A stretch of DNA of 64,000 bases from Pseudomonas putida (GTDB taxonomy: Bacteria; Pseudomonadota; Gammaproteobacteria; Pseudomonadales; Pseudomonadaceae), in contig NZ_CP018846.1 in the NCBI RefSeq assembly GCF_002025705.1, positions 3,773,501-3,837,500 on the forward strand. The letters run 5' to 3'. Shown piece after piece: positions 36,923 to 46,403 of this stretch. Positions within the stretch are counted from its first letter, which is position 1. The number at the start of each line of letters is the position of its first letter. Both the position numbers and the translations under genes were made by a program. The notes beneath the pieces were generated by a model. The model did no database searches, was not told where the DNA came from, and worked only from the letters and a program-made list of their open reading frames with translations.

Positions 36923-38521
36923 ATGAGCGAACAGAACCTGATCGAAGTGCGCGACCTGGCCGTGGAGTTTGTCACCGGCGAGCAGGTCAACCGCGTGGTC
37001 GACGGCATCAGCTTCGACATCCGCAAAGGCGAAACCCTGGCCCTGGTCGGCGAAAGCGGTTCGGGCAAGTCAGTTACCGCGCACTCGATTCTGCGCCTGC
37101 TGCCCTACCCGCTGGCCCGCCACCCCAGCGGCAGCATCCGCTATGAAGGCAAGGACCTGCTGCAACAGAACGAGAAGGCCATGCAGCGCATTCGCGGCAA
37201 CCGCATCGCGATGATCTTCCAGGAGCCGATGACCTCGCTGAACCCGCTGCATTGCATCGAGAAGCAGATCAACGAAATCCTTCTGCTGCACAAAGGCCTG
37301 ACTGGCAAGCAAGCCACGGCGCGAACGCTGGAACTGCTGGAAATGGTCGGCATCCCCGAACCGCGCAAACGCCTGAAGGCTTTGCCCCATGAACTGTCCG
37401 GCGGCCAGCGCCAACGGGTGATGATCGCCATGGCCCTGGCCAACGAGCCGGAGCTGCTGATCGCCGACGAGCCGACCACGGCACTCGATGTGACCGTGCA
37501 GCTGAAGATCCTTGACCTGCTCAAAGAGCTGCAGGCGCGGCTAGGCATGGCACTGCTGCTGATCAGCCACGACCTCAACCTGGTGCGTCGTATCGCCCAT
37601 CGCGTGTGCGTGATGCAACGCGGGCAGATCGTCGAACAAGCCGAGTGCGCCACGCTGTTCAGTGACCCACAGCATCACTACACGCAGATGCTGATCAATG
37701 CCGAGCCCAGCGGGTTGCCTGCGCATAACCCGGTTGGGCCACCCTTGCTGGAGGTAAATGACCTGAAGGTGTGGTTCCCGATCAAGAAGGGGTTATTGCG
37801 CAAGACGGTTGACCACGTAAAGGCGGTGGACGGGATCAACTTCAGCCTGCCCCAGGGGCAGACGCTGGGGATCGTCGGCGAGTCCGGGTCGGGCAAGTCG
37901 ACACTGGGCCTGGCGATCCTGCGGTTGATCTCCAGCCAGGGAGGAATCCGCTTTCATGGGCAGCAGCTCGAAGGGATGAACCAGAAGGAAGTGCGGCCCC
38001 TGCGACGGGAGATGCAGGTAGTGTTTCAGGACCCTTTCGGCAGCCTGAGCCCGCGGATGTGCGTGGCGGATATCGTTGGCGAGGGGTTGCGGATTCACAA
38101 GATCGGTACGCCTGAGGAACAGGAGGCAGCGATCATTGCGGCCCTAGAAGAAGTGGGATTGGACCCGCGGACTCGGCATCGCTACCCGCATGAGTTTTCC
38201 GGTGGCCAGCGCCAGCGCATCGCCATTGCCCGGGCGCTGGTGTTGAAGCCGGCGCTGATTCTGCTGGATGAGCCGACATCGGCGCTGGACCGCACGGTGC
38301 AGCGGCAGGTGGTGGAACTGCTGCGCAACCTGCAGCAGAAGTACAACCTGACGTACCTGTTCATCAGCCATGACCTGGCGGTGGTCAAGGCGCTGAGCCA
38401 CCAGTTGATGGTGATCAAGCATGGGCATGTGGTGGAGCAAGGGGATGCGCGGGAGATCTTCCATGCGCCGCAGCATGTTTATACGCGGCAATTGTTGGAG
38501 GCGGCCTTTTTGGGGGAGTGA
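36923..38521 (+). CDS. nppD: ABC transporter ATP-binding protein with two ATPase domains (YejF/NppD-like)
   Basis: 532-residue protein with two fused ABC ATPase domains. Each has a Walker A (GESGSGKS, at about residues 41 and 319), a signature (LSGGQRQRV and FSGGQRQRI), a Walker B (LLIADEPT and LILLDEPTSALD) and the switch His (SHDL). This fused form fits the Opp/Yej family and powers NppBC. It begins one base after the nppC stop codon, completing a tightly packed five-gene operon. In P. aeruginosa fabI follows; here a REPIN and a different gene follow. Confidence 0.95.
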   Translation: MSEQNLIEVRDLAVEFVTGEQVNRVVDGISFDIRKGETLALVGESGSGKSVTAHSILRLLPYPLARHPSGSIRYEGKDLLQQNEKAMQRIRGNRIAMIFQEPMTSLNPLHCIEKQINEILLLHKGLTGKQATARTLELLEMVGIPEPRKRLKALPHELSGGQRQRVMIAMALANEPELLIADEPTTALDVTVQLKILDLLKELQARLGMALLLISHDLNLVRRIAHRVCVMQRGQIVEQAECATLFSDPQHHYTQMLINAEPSGLPAHNPVGPPLLEVNDLKVWFPIKKGLLRKTVDHVKAVDGINFSLPQGQTLGIVGESGSGKSTLGLAILRLISSQGGIRFHGQQLEGMNQKEVRPLRREMQVVFQDPFGSLSPRMCVADIVGEGLRIHKIGTPEEQEAAIIAALEEVGLDPRTRHRYPHEFSGGQRQRIAIARALVLKPALILLDEPTSALDRTVQRQVVELLRNLQQKYNLTYLFISHDLAVVKALSHQLMVIKHGHVVEQGDAREIFHAPQHVYTRQLLEAAFLGE

Positions 38522-38989
38522 ATTCCTCATGAGGGCCACCAGGTGTCTGCCGAGCGATTTGCAGCGCCTTTGAGATCGAGCGCCGCCCGCGCGGCGCATC
38601 GCGGATGAATCCGCTCCTACATTTGTTGCAACGTGGCCATGCCTGTAAGGCCATGGTTGTCAGCCTTGTTGGTATGACGGGATTCAGAGGTGCGCATTGA
38701 TGCCGCCTCATACGGCTTGAGGCGTACGCCAAGGCGGGCAACCATGGCCTGTCAAGTTCGGTACGTTGCAACAAATGTAGGAGCGGATTCATCCGCGATG
38801 CGCCGCGCGGGCGGCGCTCGATTTCTGCGACCCTGCAAAAACCAAGGTATGCACCAAGCAGCCCCACCGCAATCCCGCGACACCCCCCACAATGCGTCAT
38901 CAAAAATTCTGATCACGATCGTCTTTCATCATCAGCCAGAACGGGAATAGATTCTGCGCAGTCAACTCCCAGCAGCAACGGTAGCCCCC
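38522..38989. other. Long intergenic region occupied by a REPIN
   Basis: 468 bases without a coding frame. Most of it (38575-38822) is one inverted-repeat structure, described separately. The last 160 bases before the next gene are relatively AT-rich and should hold the promoter of the aminotransferase-fold gene; no confident hexamers are visible. Confidence 0.6.
38575..38822. repeat. REPIN with perfect 60-bp inverted arms
   Basis: Arms at 38575-38634 and 38763-38822 are exact reverse complements for 60 bases, containing the P. putida REP core GCGGATGAATCCGCTCCTAC. The 128-base loop has a nested inverted repeat, AGGCCATGGTTG and CAACCATGGCCT. It lies between nppD and the next gene on the same strand. 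Confidence 0.85.
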
Positions 38990-41920
38990 ATGTCCAGCCC
39001 ACAACAAAAACCCGCCTCACCTGCCCTCGACACGCTGATCCAGCGTTCCTCCCTGCCCAGCCCATCGCTCAGCGAAGCTCAGGCGCACGCGCTGCTGCAG
39101 ACGCACTACGACCTGGATGGCGACTTGACGGCACTGGGCAGCCAGCAGGACCTGAACTTCCGCGTGGACGCAGCGCAAGGGCGCTTCGTACTCAAGGCCT
39201 GCCACGGCAGCTACGCCCAGGTCGAACTGCAGGCGCAGCATGCCGCCCTGGCCTACCTGCGTGAGCAGGGCTTGCCAGTGCCCGCCGTGCAAGCTGCGCA
39301 AAGTGGCGAAACCTTGCTGGCAGTGGACATCGACGGGCAACCCTTGCGGGTACGCCTGCTCGACTACATCGACGGCCAGTCCGTGACCCGTCTCAAGAAC
39401 ATGCCGCCCCGCCTGATGGCCGAACTGGGCAGGCTGTGCGCGCGGCTCGACCTGGCCTTGGTCGACTTCGACCACCCAGGCCTTGAACGCACACTGCAAT
39501 GGGACCCGCAACATGCCCAGGCGCTGATCGAGCACCTGCTGCCGGTGCTGCAGGATGCCGGGCAACGCACCCGCATCGAGCAAGCCACGCGCCTGGCCAG
39601 CGAGCGCCTGGCACCCTTGGCGCAACAGCTGCCGACCCAGGCCGTGCACCTGGACATCACCGACGACAACACCGTGTGGGCCCGCGACGACCAGCGCCAA
39701 TGGCAACTGCAGGGCGTGATCGACTTTGGCGACCTGTCGCGCACCTGGCGCATCGCCGACCTCTCGGTGACCTGCGCAGCGCTGCTGCACCATGCCGAAG
39801 GCGATCCGCTGCGCATCCTGCCGGCGGTCAGCGCCTACCAGGCCCTCAACCCGCTGACCGAGGCCGAGCTGCGCGCCTTGTGGCCGCTGGTACTGAACCG
39901 TGCGGCGGTGCTGGTGCTGAGCAGCGCGCAGCAACTGGCCGTGGACCCGGACAACCAGTACACCCGCGACAACGTCGCCCATGAATGGGAAATCTTCGAT
40001 ACCGCCATGGCCGTGCCATTCGCCTTGATGGAGGCGGCCATTCTCCAGGCGGCCGGCCTGCCGGCCGACTCAGCCGACCTGACAGGCTGTGCGCCGCTGC
40101 TCCCTGAGCTGGCCGGGCAGCCGGTCTGCCGGGTCGATCTGGGTGTCCTCAGCGCGCACTGCGAAGCCGGCAACTGGGAACAGGCGGGCTTCGACCAACA
40201 CCTGCTGAGCTCGCAACCGGCGCCTGCCTGTACCCTGCACGGCCAGTATCGCCTGTCACAAACCCATATCGATCGCCCCGAAGAACCGGCAACCTGCGCG
40301 CTGGGCGTAGAGCTGCATGTGCCCAATGGCAGCCCGGTTCAGGCGCCCGAGGCGGGCATCTGGCAACGTCACGGCGACGGCCGTGGCTGCCTGCGCACGC
40401 CACACTGGGCTTTGTGGTTGCACGGCCTGGAAGATGCCCCGGCGGATGGCCAGGCCGTGGCCAAAGGGCAACCCCTGGGCAGCAGCTGCGGCTTTCTCAG
40501 TGTCCAGCTGTGCCTCGACACCCGCACTCAGCCGCCGTTCTTCGCCACACCGTCCCAGGCTGCTGCCTGGCTGGCCGTGTGCCCGTCGCCCGCCGCGCTG
40601 CTGGGCTTCGATTGCGATGCCGAACCGTTGCCCGACCCGCAGGCCTTGCTGGCCCGTCGCGACGCCAGCTTCGCCCGCTCGCAGAAACACTACTACGCGC
40701 AACCACCGCAGATTGAACGCGGCTGGCGCAACTACCTGATCGACCTGCAGGGCCGCTCGTACCTGGACATGCTCAATAACGTCGCCGTGCTGGGCCACGG
40801 CCACCCGCGCATGGTCGCCGAATCGGCGCGCCAGTGGTCGCTGCTCAACACCAACTCGCGCTTCCACTACGCCGCCATCACCGAGTTCTCCGAGCGCCTG
40901 CTCGACCTCGCACCCGAGGGCTTCGACCGGGTATTCATGGTCAACAGCGGCACCGAGGCCAACGACCTGGCGATCCGCCTGGCCTGGGCCTACAGCGGTG
41001 GCCGCGACCTGCTCAGCGTGCTGGAGGCCTACCACGGCTGGTCGGTGGCCACCGATGCCATTTCCACCTCCATCGCCGACAACCCGCAGGCCCTGGAAAC
41101 CCGCCCGGACTGGGTGCACCCGGTGGAGGCACCGAATACTTTCCGCGGTCGCTTGCGCGGCGCCGACACGGCCGCCGGCTACCTGCGCGACGTCGACGCC
41201 AAGCTGGCCGACCTCGACGCCCGTGGCCGCCAACTGGCCGGCATCATCTGCGAGCCGGTGTACGGCAATGCCGGTGGCATCTCGCTGCCGGCCGGTTACC
41301 TGCGCGAAGCGTATGCCAAGGTCCGCGCCCGCGGTGGCGTGTGTATCGCCGACGAGGTGCAGGTCGGTTATGGCCGCCTGGGCGAGTACTTCTGGGGCTT
41401 CGAGGAACAGGGCGTGGTGCCGGACATCATCACCATGGCCAAGGGCATGGGCAACGGCCAACCGTTGGGCGTGGTCATCACCCGCCGTGAGATCGCCGAG
41501 GCACTGGAGGCCGAGGGCTATTTCTTCTCCTCGGCAGGCGGCAGCCCGGTCAGCTGCCGCATCGGCATGGCAGTGCTGGACGTGATGCAGGAGGAAGGCC
41601 TGTGGGACAACGCCCGCGACACCGGGCGCTATTTCAAGGCGCGCCTGCAGGCCCTGGTCGACAAGCATCCGCTGGCCGGTGCAGCCCATGGCTCAGGCTT
41701 CTACCTGGGGCTGGAGCTGGTACGCAACCGTGAAACCCTCGAGCCGGCCACCGAGGAAACCATGGCACTGTGCGACCGCCTGCGCGAGCTGGGGATCTTC
41801 ATGCAGCCAACCGGCGACTACCTGAACATCCTCAAGATCAAGCCGCCGATGTGCACCACCCGAGCGAGCGTCGACTACTTCGTCGACAGCATCGACCGGG
41901 TGCTTGGCGAAGGCCTGTAA
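38990..41920 (+). CDS. Fused APH-like kinase, M23-like domain and class III aminotransferase-fold PLP enzyme
   Basis: 976 residues in three parts. Residues 1-350 form an aminoglycoside-phosphotransferase-like kinase with the catalytic loop VHLDITDDNTVW and the metal-binding GVIDFGDLSRTW. Residues about 390-540 resemble a degenerate M23/lysostaphin barrel (LGVELHVPNGSPVQAPEAG, LHGLEDAPADGQAVAKGQPLG). Residues about 560-976 are a class III PLP enzyme, with FMVNSGTEANDLAIRLA, YGNAGGISLPAGYL, CIADEVQVGYGR and the PLP lysine in TMAKGMGNGQPLG. In mammals a hydroxylysine kinase and a phospho-hydroxylysine or phosphoethanolamine phospholyase of these two folds act in sequence; the fusion suggests phosphorylation and then elimination of an amino alcohol or hydroxylysine-like compound. 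The substrate is inferred. A LysR gene follows 63 bases downstream. Confidence 0.85.
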   Translation: MSSPQQKPASPALDTLIQRSSLPSPSLSEAQAHALLQTHYDLDGDLTALGSQQDLNFRVDAAQGRFVLKACHGSYAQVELQAQHAALAYLREQGLPVPAVQAAQSGETLLAVDIDGQPLRVRLLDYIDGQSVTRLKNMPPRLMAELGRLCARLDLALVDFDHPGLERTLQWDPQHAQALIEHLLPVLQDAGQRTRIEQATRLASERLAPLAQQLPTQAVHLDITDDNTVWARDDQRQWQLQGVIDFGDLSRTWRIADLSVTCAALLHHAEGDPLRILPAVSAYQALNPLTEAELRALWPLVLNRAAVLVLSSAQQLAVDPDNQYTRDNVAHEWEIFDTAMAVPFALMEAAILQAAGLPADSADLTGCAPLLPELAGQPVCRVDLGVLSAHCEAGNWEQAGFDQHLLSSQPAPACTLHGQYRLSQTHIDRPEEPATCALGVELHVPNGSPVQAPEAGIWQRHGDGRGCLRTPHWALWLHGLEDAPADGQAVAKGQPLGSSCGFLSVQLCLDTRTQPPFFATPSQAAAWLAVCPSPAALLGFDCDAEPLPDPQALLARRDASFARSQKHYYAQPPQIERGWRNYLIDLQGRSYLDMLNNVAVLGHGHPRMVAESARQWSLLNTNSRFHYAAITEFSERLLDLAPEGFDRVFMVNSGTEANDLAIRLAWAYSGGRDLLSVLEAYHGWSVATDAISTSIADNPQALETRPDWVHPVEAPNTFRGRLRGADTAAGYLRDVDAKLADLDARGRQLAGIICEPVYGNAGGISLPAGYLREAYAKVRARGGVCIADEVQVGYGRLGEYFWGFEEQGVVPDIITMAKGMGNGQPLGVVITRREIAEALEAEGYFFSSAGGSPVSCRIGMAVLDVMQEEGLWDNARDTGRYFKARLQALVDKHPLAGAAHGSGFYLGLELVRNRETLEPATEETMALCDRLRELGIFMQPTGDYLNILKIKPPMCTTRASVDYFVDSIDRVLGEGL

Positions 41921-41983
41921 GAGGGCTGTCAACCAGGCCGGCGAGTGTTCATACTTTCCGGCCTCTTCCTCAGGTTTGCGGAC

Positions 41984-42889
41984 ATGGCCTTCAGCAGCGA
42001 CTCATTGGCAATTTTCCTCGCCGTGCTGGAGGCGGGTTCGTTCTCTGCCGCCGCGCGCAAGTTGGGGCGTGTACCGTCGGCCGTGAGCATGGCCATCGCG
42101 CAGCTGGAGGCAGAGCTGGACCTGGTCTTGTTCGACCGGGCCACACGCAAAGCCCTGCCCACCAGCGCCGCCCTGGCCCTGGAGCCGCAGGCGCGGCAGG
42201 TGATCTGCCAGCTCAACCTGCTCGACGCCCAGGCCCTGCAACTGCACCAGGGGCTGGAAAAGCGCCTGACCATCGCCATGGCCCCAGAGCTGCAGACCGG
42301 CCGTTGGAGCCAGCCGCTGGAAACCCTGGCGAAGGAATTTCCCAGCCTGGAAATCGAAGTGCGCTCGGCGACCCAGACCGAGGCGGTGCGTTTGCTGCAT
42401 GAAGGCAGCGTGCAACTGGCGCTGGTGTTCGAACGGCCCGGGATCGATGAGCGCGAGTCCTTTCTCGAAGCCGGCAGCCAGCTGCTGGTGGCCGTAGCCT
42501 CGCCGCGCCACCCCGCAGGCAGCAACAGTGGTACGCCGCTGCCTGAGGAAGCGTTTGCCGAACAGCGGCAGATCATCGTGGCCTCGGGCAAGGCGACCGG
42601 CTCGGACCCGCGCATGGTGCTGTCACGGCGCATATGGTTGACCGACAGCTACCTGGCGACGCTCGATCTGGTTCAGTCCGGCCTGGGCTGGGCTTACCTG
42701 CCGCAGCCGCTGGTGGAGCCGCTTATTGCCTCGGGTGCACTGGCCGAGGTGCGTTTTGACAACATGGCCAGCCGCTTGCGGTTGTGGGTCGACATCATCT
42801 GGCTGAAGCCACGGCCATTGGGCTTGGGTGCCAGACGCTACCTGGAAGTGATGCGCCAGCTGTTCGAGAAGGAGCCTCCCAGGGCCTGA
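41984..42889 (+). CDS. LysR-family transcriptional regulator
   Basis: 301-residue regulator with N-terminal helix-turn-helix (FLAVLEAGSFSAAARKLGRVPSAVSMAIAQLEAEL) and a C-terminal substrate-binding domain. ATG at 41984 starts the domain homology; the earlier ATG at 41945 would add 13 residues with no ribosome site. It lies 63 bases after the kinase/aminotransferase-fold gene on the same strand and may regulate it, although many LysR genes are divergent from their targets. Target unknown. Confidence 0.88.
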   Translation: MAFSSDSLAIFLAVLEAGSFSAAARKLGRVPSAVSMAIAQLEAELDLVLFDRATRKALPTSAALALEPQARQVICQLNLLDAQALQLHQGLEKRLTIAMAPELQTGRWSQPLETLAKEFPSLEIEVRSATQTEAVRLLHEGSVQLALVFERPGIDERESFLEAGSQLLVAVASPRHPAGSNSGTPLPEEAFAEQRQIIVASGKATGSDPRMVLSRRIWLTDSYLATLDLVQSGLGWAYLPQPLVEPLIASGALAEVRFDNMASRLRLWVDIIWLKPRPLGLGARRYLEVMRQLFEKEPPRA

Positions 42890-42900
42890 CCGACGCAGTT

Positions 42901-43020
42901 CTTGTGGGAGCGGCCTTGCGTCGCGAAAGGGCTGCAAAGCAGCCCCGCACTCTCAACAATGATGCTGAAAACCTTGGGCCGCCTTGCGGCCCTTTCGCGA
43001 CACAAGGCCGCTCCCACAAG
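42901..43020. repeat. REP hairpin between the LysR gene and kdpE
   Basis: Inverted arms of 32 bases, 42901-42932 and 42989-43020, starting CTTGTGGGAGCGGCCTTG, with a single mismatch. The inner part also pairs partially. It sits between convergent genes and likely ends transcription from both. Confidence 0.8.
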
Positions 43021-43023
43021 CAG

Positions 43024-43722
43024 TCAGATCGCAGCTGGCGTCACCAAGCGGTAGCCCACCCCTGCCTCGGTTATGATGAACCGCGGCGCTGTCGGGTCAT
43101 CGCCGAGCTTTTGCCGCAAATGCCCCACCACGATCCGCAGGTAGTGGGTATCGTCGACATGGGTCGGCCCCCAGATGTCCTTGAGCAGTTGCTGCTGGGT
43201 AATCACCCGCCCCGGGTGCCCGGCCAGTTGCGCCAGCAATGCATACTCCTTGCGCGTCAGTGCGACCTCCACGCCATCCAGCGTCACTTTGCGAAAGGCG
43301 AAATCCACCACCAGTGGCCCGAAGCTGGCCGTCACTTCGCTGCCACCCGACTGCGGCACCTGGCGCAACAGCGCGCGCACCCGGGCAAGAAACTCCTGAA
43401 TGCCGAAGGGCTTGGTCACATAGTCATTGGCGCCACCATCCAGCGCATCGACCTTCTGCACCTCGCTGGCCCGCACCGACAGCACCAGCACCGGCACCGC
43501 GCTCCACTCGCGCAGATCACGCAGCACCTGCTGGCCGTCCATGTCGGGCAGGCCGAGGTCGAGCACCACCAGGTCGGGCTTGGCCAGCGCGGCCTGGGCC
43601 AGCCCTTCGCTGCCGGTGGCGGCCTCGATCACCTTGTAGCCCTGGGAGCTCAGGCTGATGCGCAGGAACTTGCGGATCTGCGGTTCATCGTCGATGACCA
43701 ACAGGGTGGCGGACTGGCTCAT
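43024..43722 (-). CDS. kdpE: Response regulator KdpE
   Basis: 232-residue OmpR-family response regulator. The receiver domain has the phosphoacceptor Asp in VVLDLGLPDMDG (about residue 52), DDEP near the N-terminus and the conserved KPF lysine. The C-terminal winged helix (about residues 130-225) ends TEAGVGYRLV. It activates kdpFABC under potassium limitation with KdpD. Its ATG overlaps the kdpD stop by four bases (43719-43722). Confidence 0.96.
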   Translation of the reverse strand: MSQSATLLVIDDEPQIRKFLRISLSSQGYKVIEAATGSEGLAQAALAKPDLVVLDLGLPDMDGQQVLRDLREWSAVPVLVLSVRASEVQKVDALDGGANDYVTKPFGIQEFLARVRALLRQVPQSGGSEVTASFGPLVVDFAFRKVTLDGVEVALTRKEYALLAQLAGHPGRVITQQQLLKDIWGPTHVDDTHYLRIVVGHLRQKLGDDPTAPRFIITEAGVGYRLVTPAAI

Positions 43723-46373
43723 GGGGTTTCGCTTTCGGCTTCAGGTTGCTGGGGCAGCGGCAAGCATAGAGTGATGCAGGTGCCATGGCCATCGATGCCT
43801 TCACCGACCAGGATCTGCCCACCGTGGGCACCGATCATGCCCTGGCAGATGGCCAGGCCCAGGCCGGTGCCCTGGCCGCCGCGATCGCCACGGGCAGCGG
43901 TGTAGAACATGTCGAAGATCTTCTCGCGCTCGGCCACCGGGATGCCGGGCCCCTGGTCGCTGACAGCAAAGTGCAACTGCTCGTCGTGCACCGATACCTG
44001 CAGCTCCAGGCGGCCTTGTGAGGGCGAGAAGCGTGCGGCGTTTTCCAGCACATTGATCAGCGCCTGTTCGATCAACGCGGCGTGCACGAACAGCAGCGGC
44101 AGCTCCGCCGGCACGTCGGTGTGCACGCGCAGCGGCGCCAGCACCGCGCGAAGGCGGTTGAAGGCGCTGCCGACGATGTCGGCGGGGGCAACCCAGTCGC
44201 GGGCAAGCTTGAGGCCACCGTGGCCAAGGCGGGTCATGTCGAGCAGGTTCTGGATATAGCGGTCCAGGCGTTCGGCTTCGTTGCGCGTGCCTTCGAGCAG
44301 TTCACGACGGTCTTCGACGGGGATCGCCTCGCCCAGCGCCAGCAGGCTGTCGATGCTGCCGCGCATGGCCGTCAGCGGGGTGCGCAGGTCGTGGGATACC
44401 GAGGCCAGCAAGGCGCTGCGCAGCTGCTCGGTTTCGCCGTGCAGGCGGGCGGCTTCGAGTTGTTCAGCCAGCCGGGCACGGGCCAGGGCCTGGGCCAGAG
44501 GTTGGCCGAGGGCCATCAGCAGGCGCCGGCGCTGGGCGCTCAGCGGTTCGCCGGAACGCGGGCGCACGCCGAGCAGGGCCAGGGGTTGATCGTCAACCGC
44601 CAGCGGCCACCACCACCAGCGGCCATTGGGCAAGGTATCGCTGCCGTGGCCAGCGGCCTGGCCGTGCTGCCAGGCCCACTCGGCGGCGGCACGCTCGTTG
44701 TCGCTCAACGCTTGGGCTTCGCCACTCGCCAGTTGCAGCAGGCCTTCGCTGTTGCGCTCCAGCAGGCACACCTGCACCTCCTTCCAGCCATTGAGGTGTC
44801 GGCCGGCCGCATTGAATACCGCCTGGCGGTCGGTAGCCACGGTCAGCCGGCGCGACAGGTCGAGCAGCTGGTTGGTCTGCGCCTGGGTTTCCCGCAGGGC
44901 CTGCAGCTGGCTGCGCTGGCGGGCCGCGAGGTTACCGGTGAGCGCCGCCATGAGCAGGAAGAACACCAGCGTCAGCACATCTTCCTCGCGCTGGATGCTG
45001 AACGAGAAATTCGGCGGAATGAAGAGGAAGTCGTAGCTCAGGAACGACAGCGCCGCGCAGGCCAGCGCCGGGCCCAGGCTGCTGCGCACGGCCACCAGCA
45101 GCACAGCAGCAAGGAACACCAACGAGATGTTGGGTAGCGCCAGCACGCTCGACACGCCCCAGGCCAGGCCGGCTGCCAGCACCGTAGCCAGCAGCGCGAG
45201 CAGGTAATGGCGCCAGACCCACACCCGGCTGACCGCCGCTCGGGCCGGACGGGCCTGGCTGTCACGGTCGAGCACGTTGATCTCCAGGCCATGGCTTTCG
45301 CGCAGCAGCCGGGTGGCGACGCCGGCACCGAACAGGCGCCGGCGCAGGCGGTCACGGGACTGACCGACCAGCACCAGGCTGGCACGACGCTCGCTGGCGT
45401 GCTGGATCAAGGTCCGCGCCACCTCACCAGCGCGCAGCAACACCACCTCGCCACCCAGGCGTTCGGCCAGTTGCTGGGCCGCCTGCAGGCGCTGGCGGGC
45501 GGCTTCGTCACGCAGCCGGCCGTTGTCGACATGTACCAGGCTCCACGGCAGGTGGCGGCGCTGGGCAACGCGGCTGGCGTGGCGCACCAGGCGTTCGGCC
45601 TGCTCGTCGCCATCCACGCCCACCAGCAGGCGCCCACGCAAGGCCGGCGCCGCTTCGCCGCGCAGTCGGTAACCGTGGGCCAGGTCGGCGTCGACCTGGG
45701 CGGCGGCGGTCTGCATGGCCAGTTCGCGCAGGGCGGTCAGGTTGGTTTGCGAGAAGTATGCGTCGATGGCGGCCCGCGCCTGCTCCGGCACATACACCTT
45801 GCCTTCGCGCAGGCGCTCCAGCAGTTCACGCGGCGGCAGGTCGATCAGCACCAGTTCGAAGGCTTCCTGCAGCACCCAGTCCGGCAGGGTTTCGCGCACT
45901 TGCACGCCGGTAATGCCGCGGACCTGATCGTTGAGGCTTTCCAGGTGCTGGACGTTGACCGTGGTGTACACGTCGATGCCGGCGGCGAGCAGCTCCTGCA
46001 CGTCCTGCCAGCGTTTGGCGTGGCGGCTGCCGGGGGCGTTGGTGTGGGCCAGTTCATCGACCAGGGCCAGGGTCGGCGCGGCCTGGAGCAGACCGTCGAG
46101 GTCCATTTCTTCAAGGGTGACGCCGCGGTATTCGCTGCGCAGCAGGGGCTGCTGGAGCAGGCCGCCGAGCAACGCTTCGGTCTCGGCACGGCCGTGGGTT
46201 TCCACTACCCCGGCCAGCACCTGCACGCCCTGGCGTTGCTGGGCGTGGGCGGCCTGCAGCATGGCAAAGGTCTTGCCGACGCCGGGAGCGGCGCCGAGGA
46301 ACACCTTGAGCCGACCGCGACCGCTGCGTGGGAGGGTGGCCAACAGCGCGTCTGCGCGGGTGGAGTCACTCAT
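43719..46373 (-). CDS. kdpD: Osmosensitive K+ channel histidine kinase KdpD
   Basis: 884-residue sensor kinase. N-terminal KdpD domain with Walker A GAAPGVGKTFAML (about residues 25-37) and DELAHTNAPGSRHAKRW, then a USP-like domain, four membrane helices (about residues 390-490; [18 protein letters not shown]...), a GAF-like region, and the kinase core with SVSHDLRTPLTAMRGSID (phosphorylated His) and GQGTGLGLAICQGM (ATP lid). The ATG at 46371-46373 has AAGGA upstream; the frame continues to 46505, but those codons are REP sequence. It senses low potassium or turgor. Confidence 0.95.
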   Translation of the reverse strand: MSDSTRADALLATLPRSGRGRLKVFLGAAPGVGKTFAMLQAAHAQQRQGVQVLAGVVETHGRAETEALLGGLLQQPLLRSEYRGVTLEEMDLDGLLQAAPTLALVDELAHTNAPGSRHAKRWQDVQELLAAGIDVYTTVNVQHLESLNDQVRGITGVQVRETLPDWVLQEAFELVLIDLPPRELLERLREGKVYVPEQARAAIDAYFSQTNLTALRELAMQTAAAQVDADLAHGYRLRGEAAPALRGRLLVGVDGDEQAERLVRHASRVAQRRHLPWSLVHVDNGRLRDEAARQRLQAAQQLAERLGGEVVLLRAGEVARTLIQHASERRASLVLVGQSRDRLRRRLFGAGVATRLLRESHGLEINVLDRDSQARPARAAVSRVWVWRHYLLALLATVLAAGLAWGVSSVLALPNISLVFLAAVLLVAVRSSLGPALACAALSFLSYDFLFIPPNFSFSIQREEDVLTLVFFLLMAALTGNLAARQRSQLQALRETQAQTNQLLDLSRRLTVATDRQAVFNAAGRHLNGWKEVQVCLLERNSEGLLQLASGEAQALSDNERAAAEWAWQHGQAAGHGSDTLPNGRWWWWPLAVDDQPLALLGVRPRSGEPLSAQRRRLLMALGQPLAQALARARLAEQLEAARLHGETEQLRSALLASVSHDLRTPLTAMRGSIDSLLALGEAIPVEDRRELLEGTRNEAERLDRYIQNLLDMTRLGHGGLKLARDWVAPADIVGSAFNRLRAVLAPLRVHTDVPAELPLLFVHAALIEQALINVLENAARFSPSQGRLELQVSVHDEQLHFAVSDQGPGIPVAEREKIFDMFYTAARGDRGGQGTGLGLAICQGMIGAHGGQILVGEGIDGHGTCITLCLPLPQQPEAESETP

Positions 46374-46403
46374 GTTTCGTCCTTCTGGGGGCATCTCATG
46401 CCT

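Noticed and set aside
38522..38989. Possible insertion sequence suggested by the long inverted repeats
   Set aside because: No transposase frame is present between or beside the arms, and the arms carry a REP core; a REPIN explains the structure.
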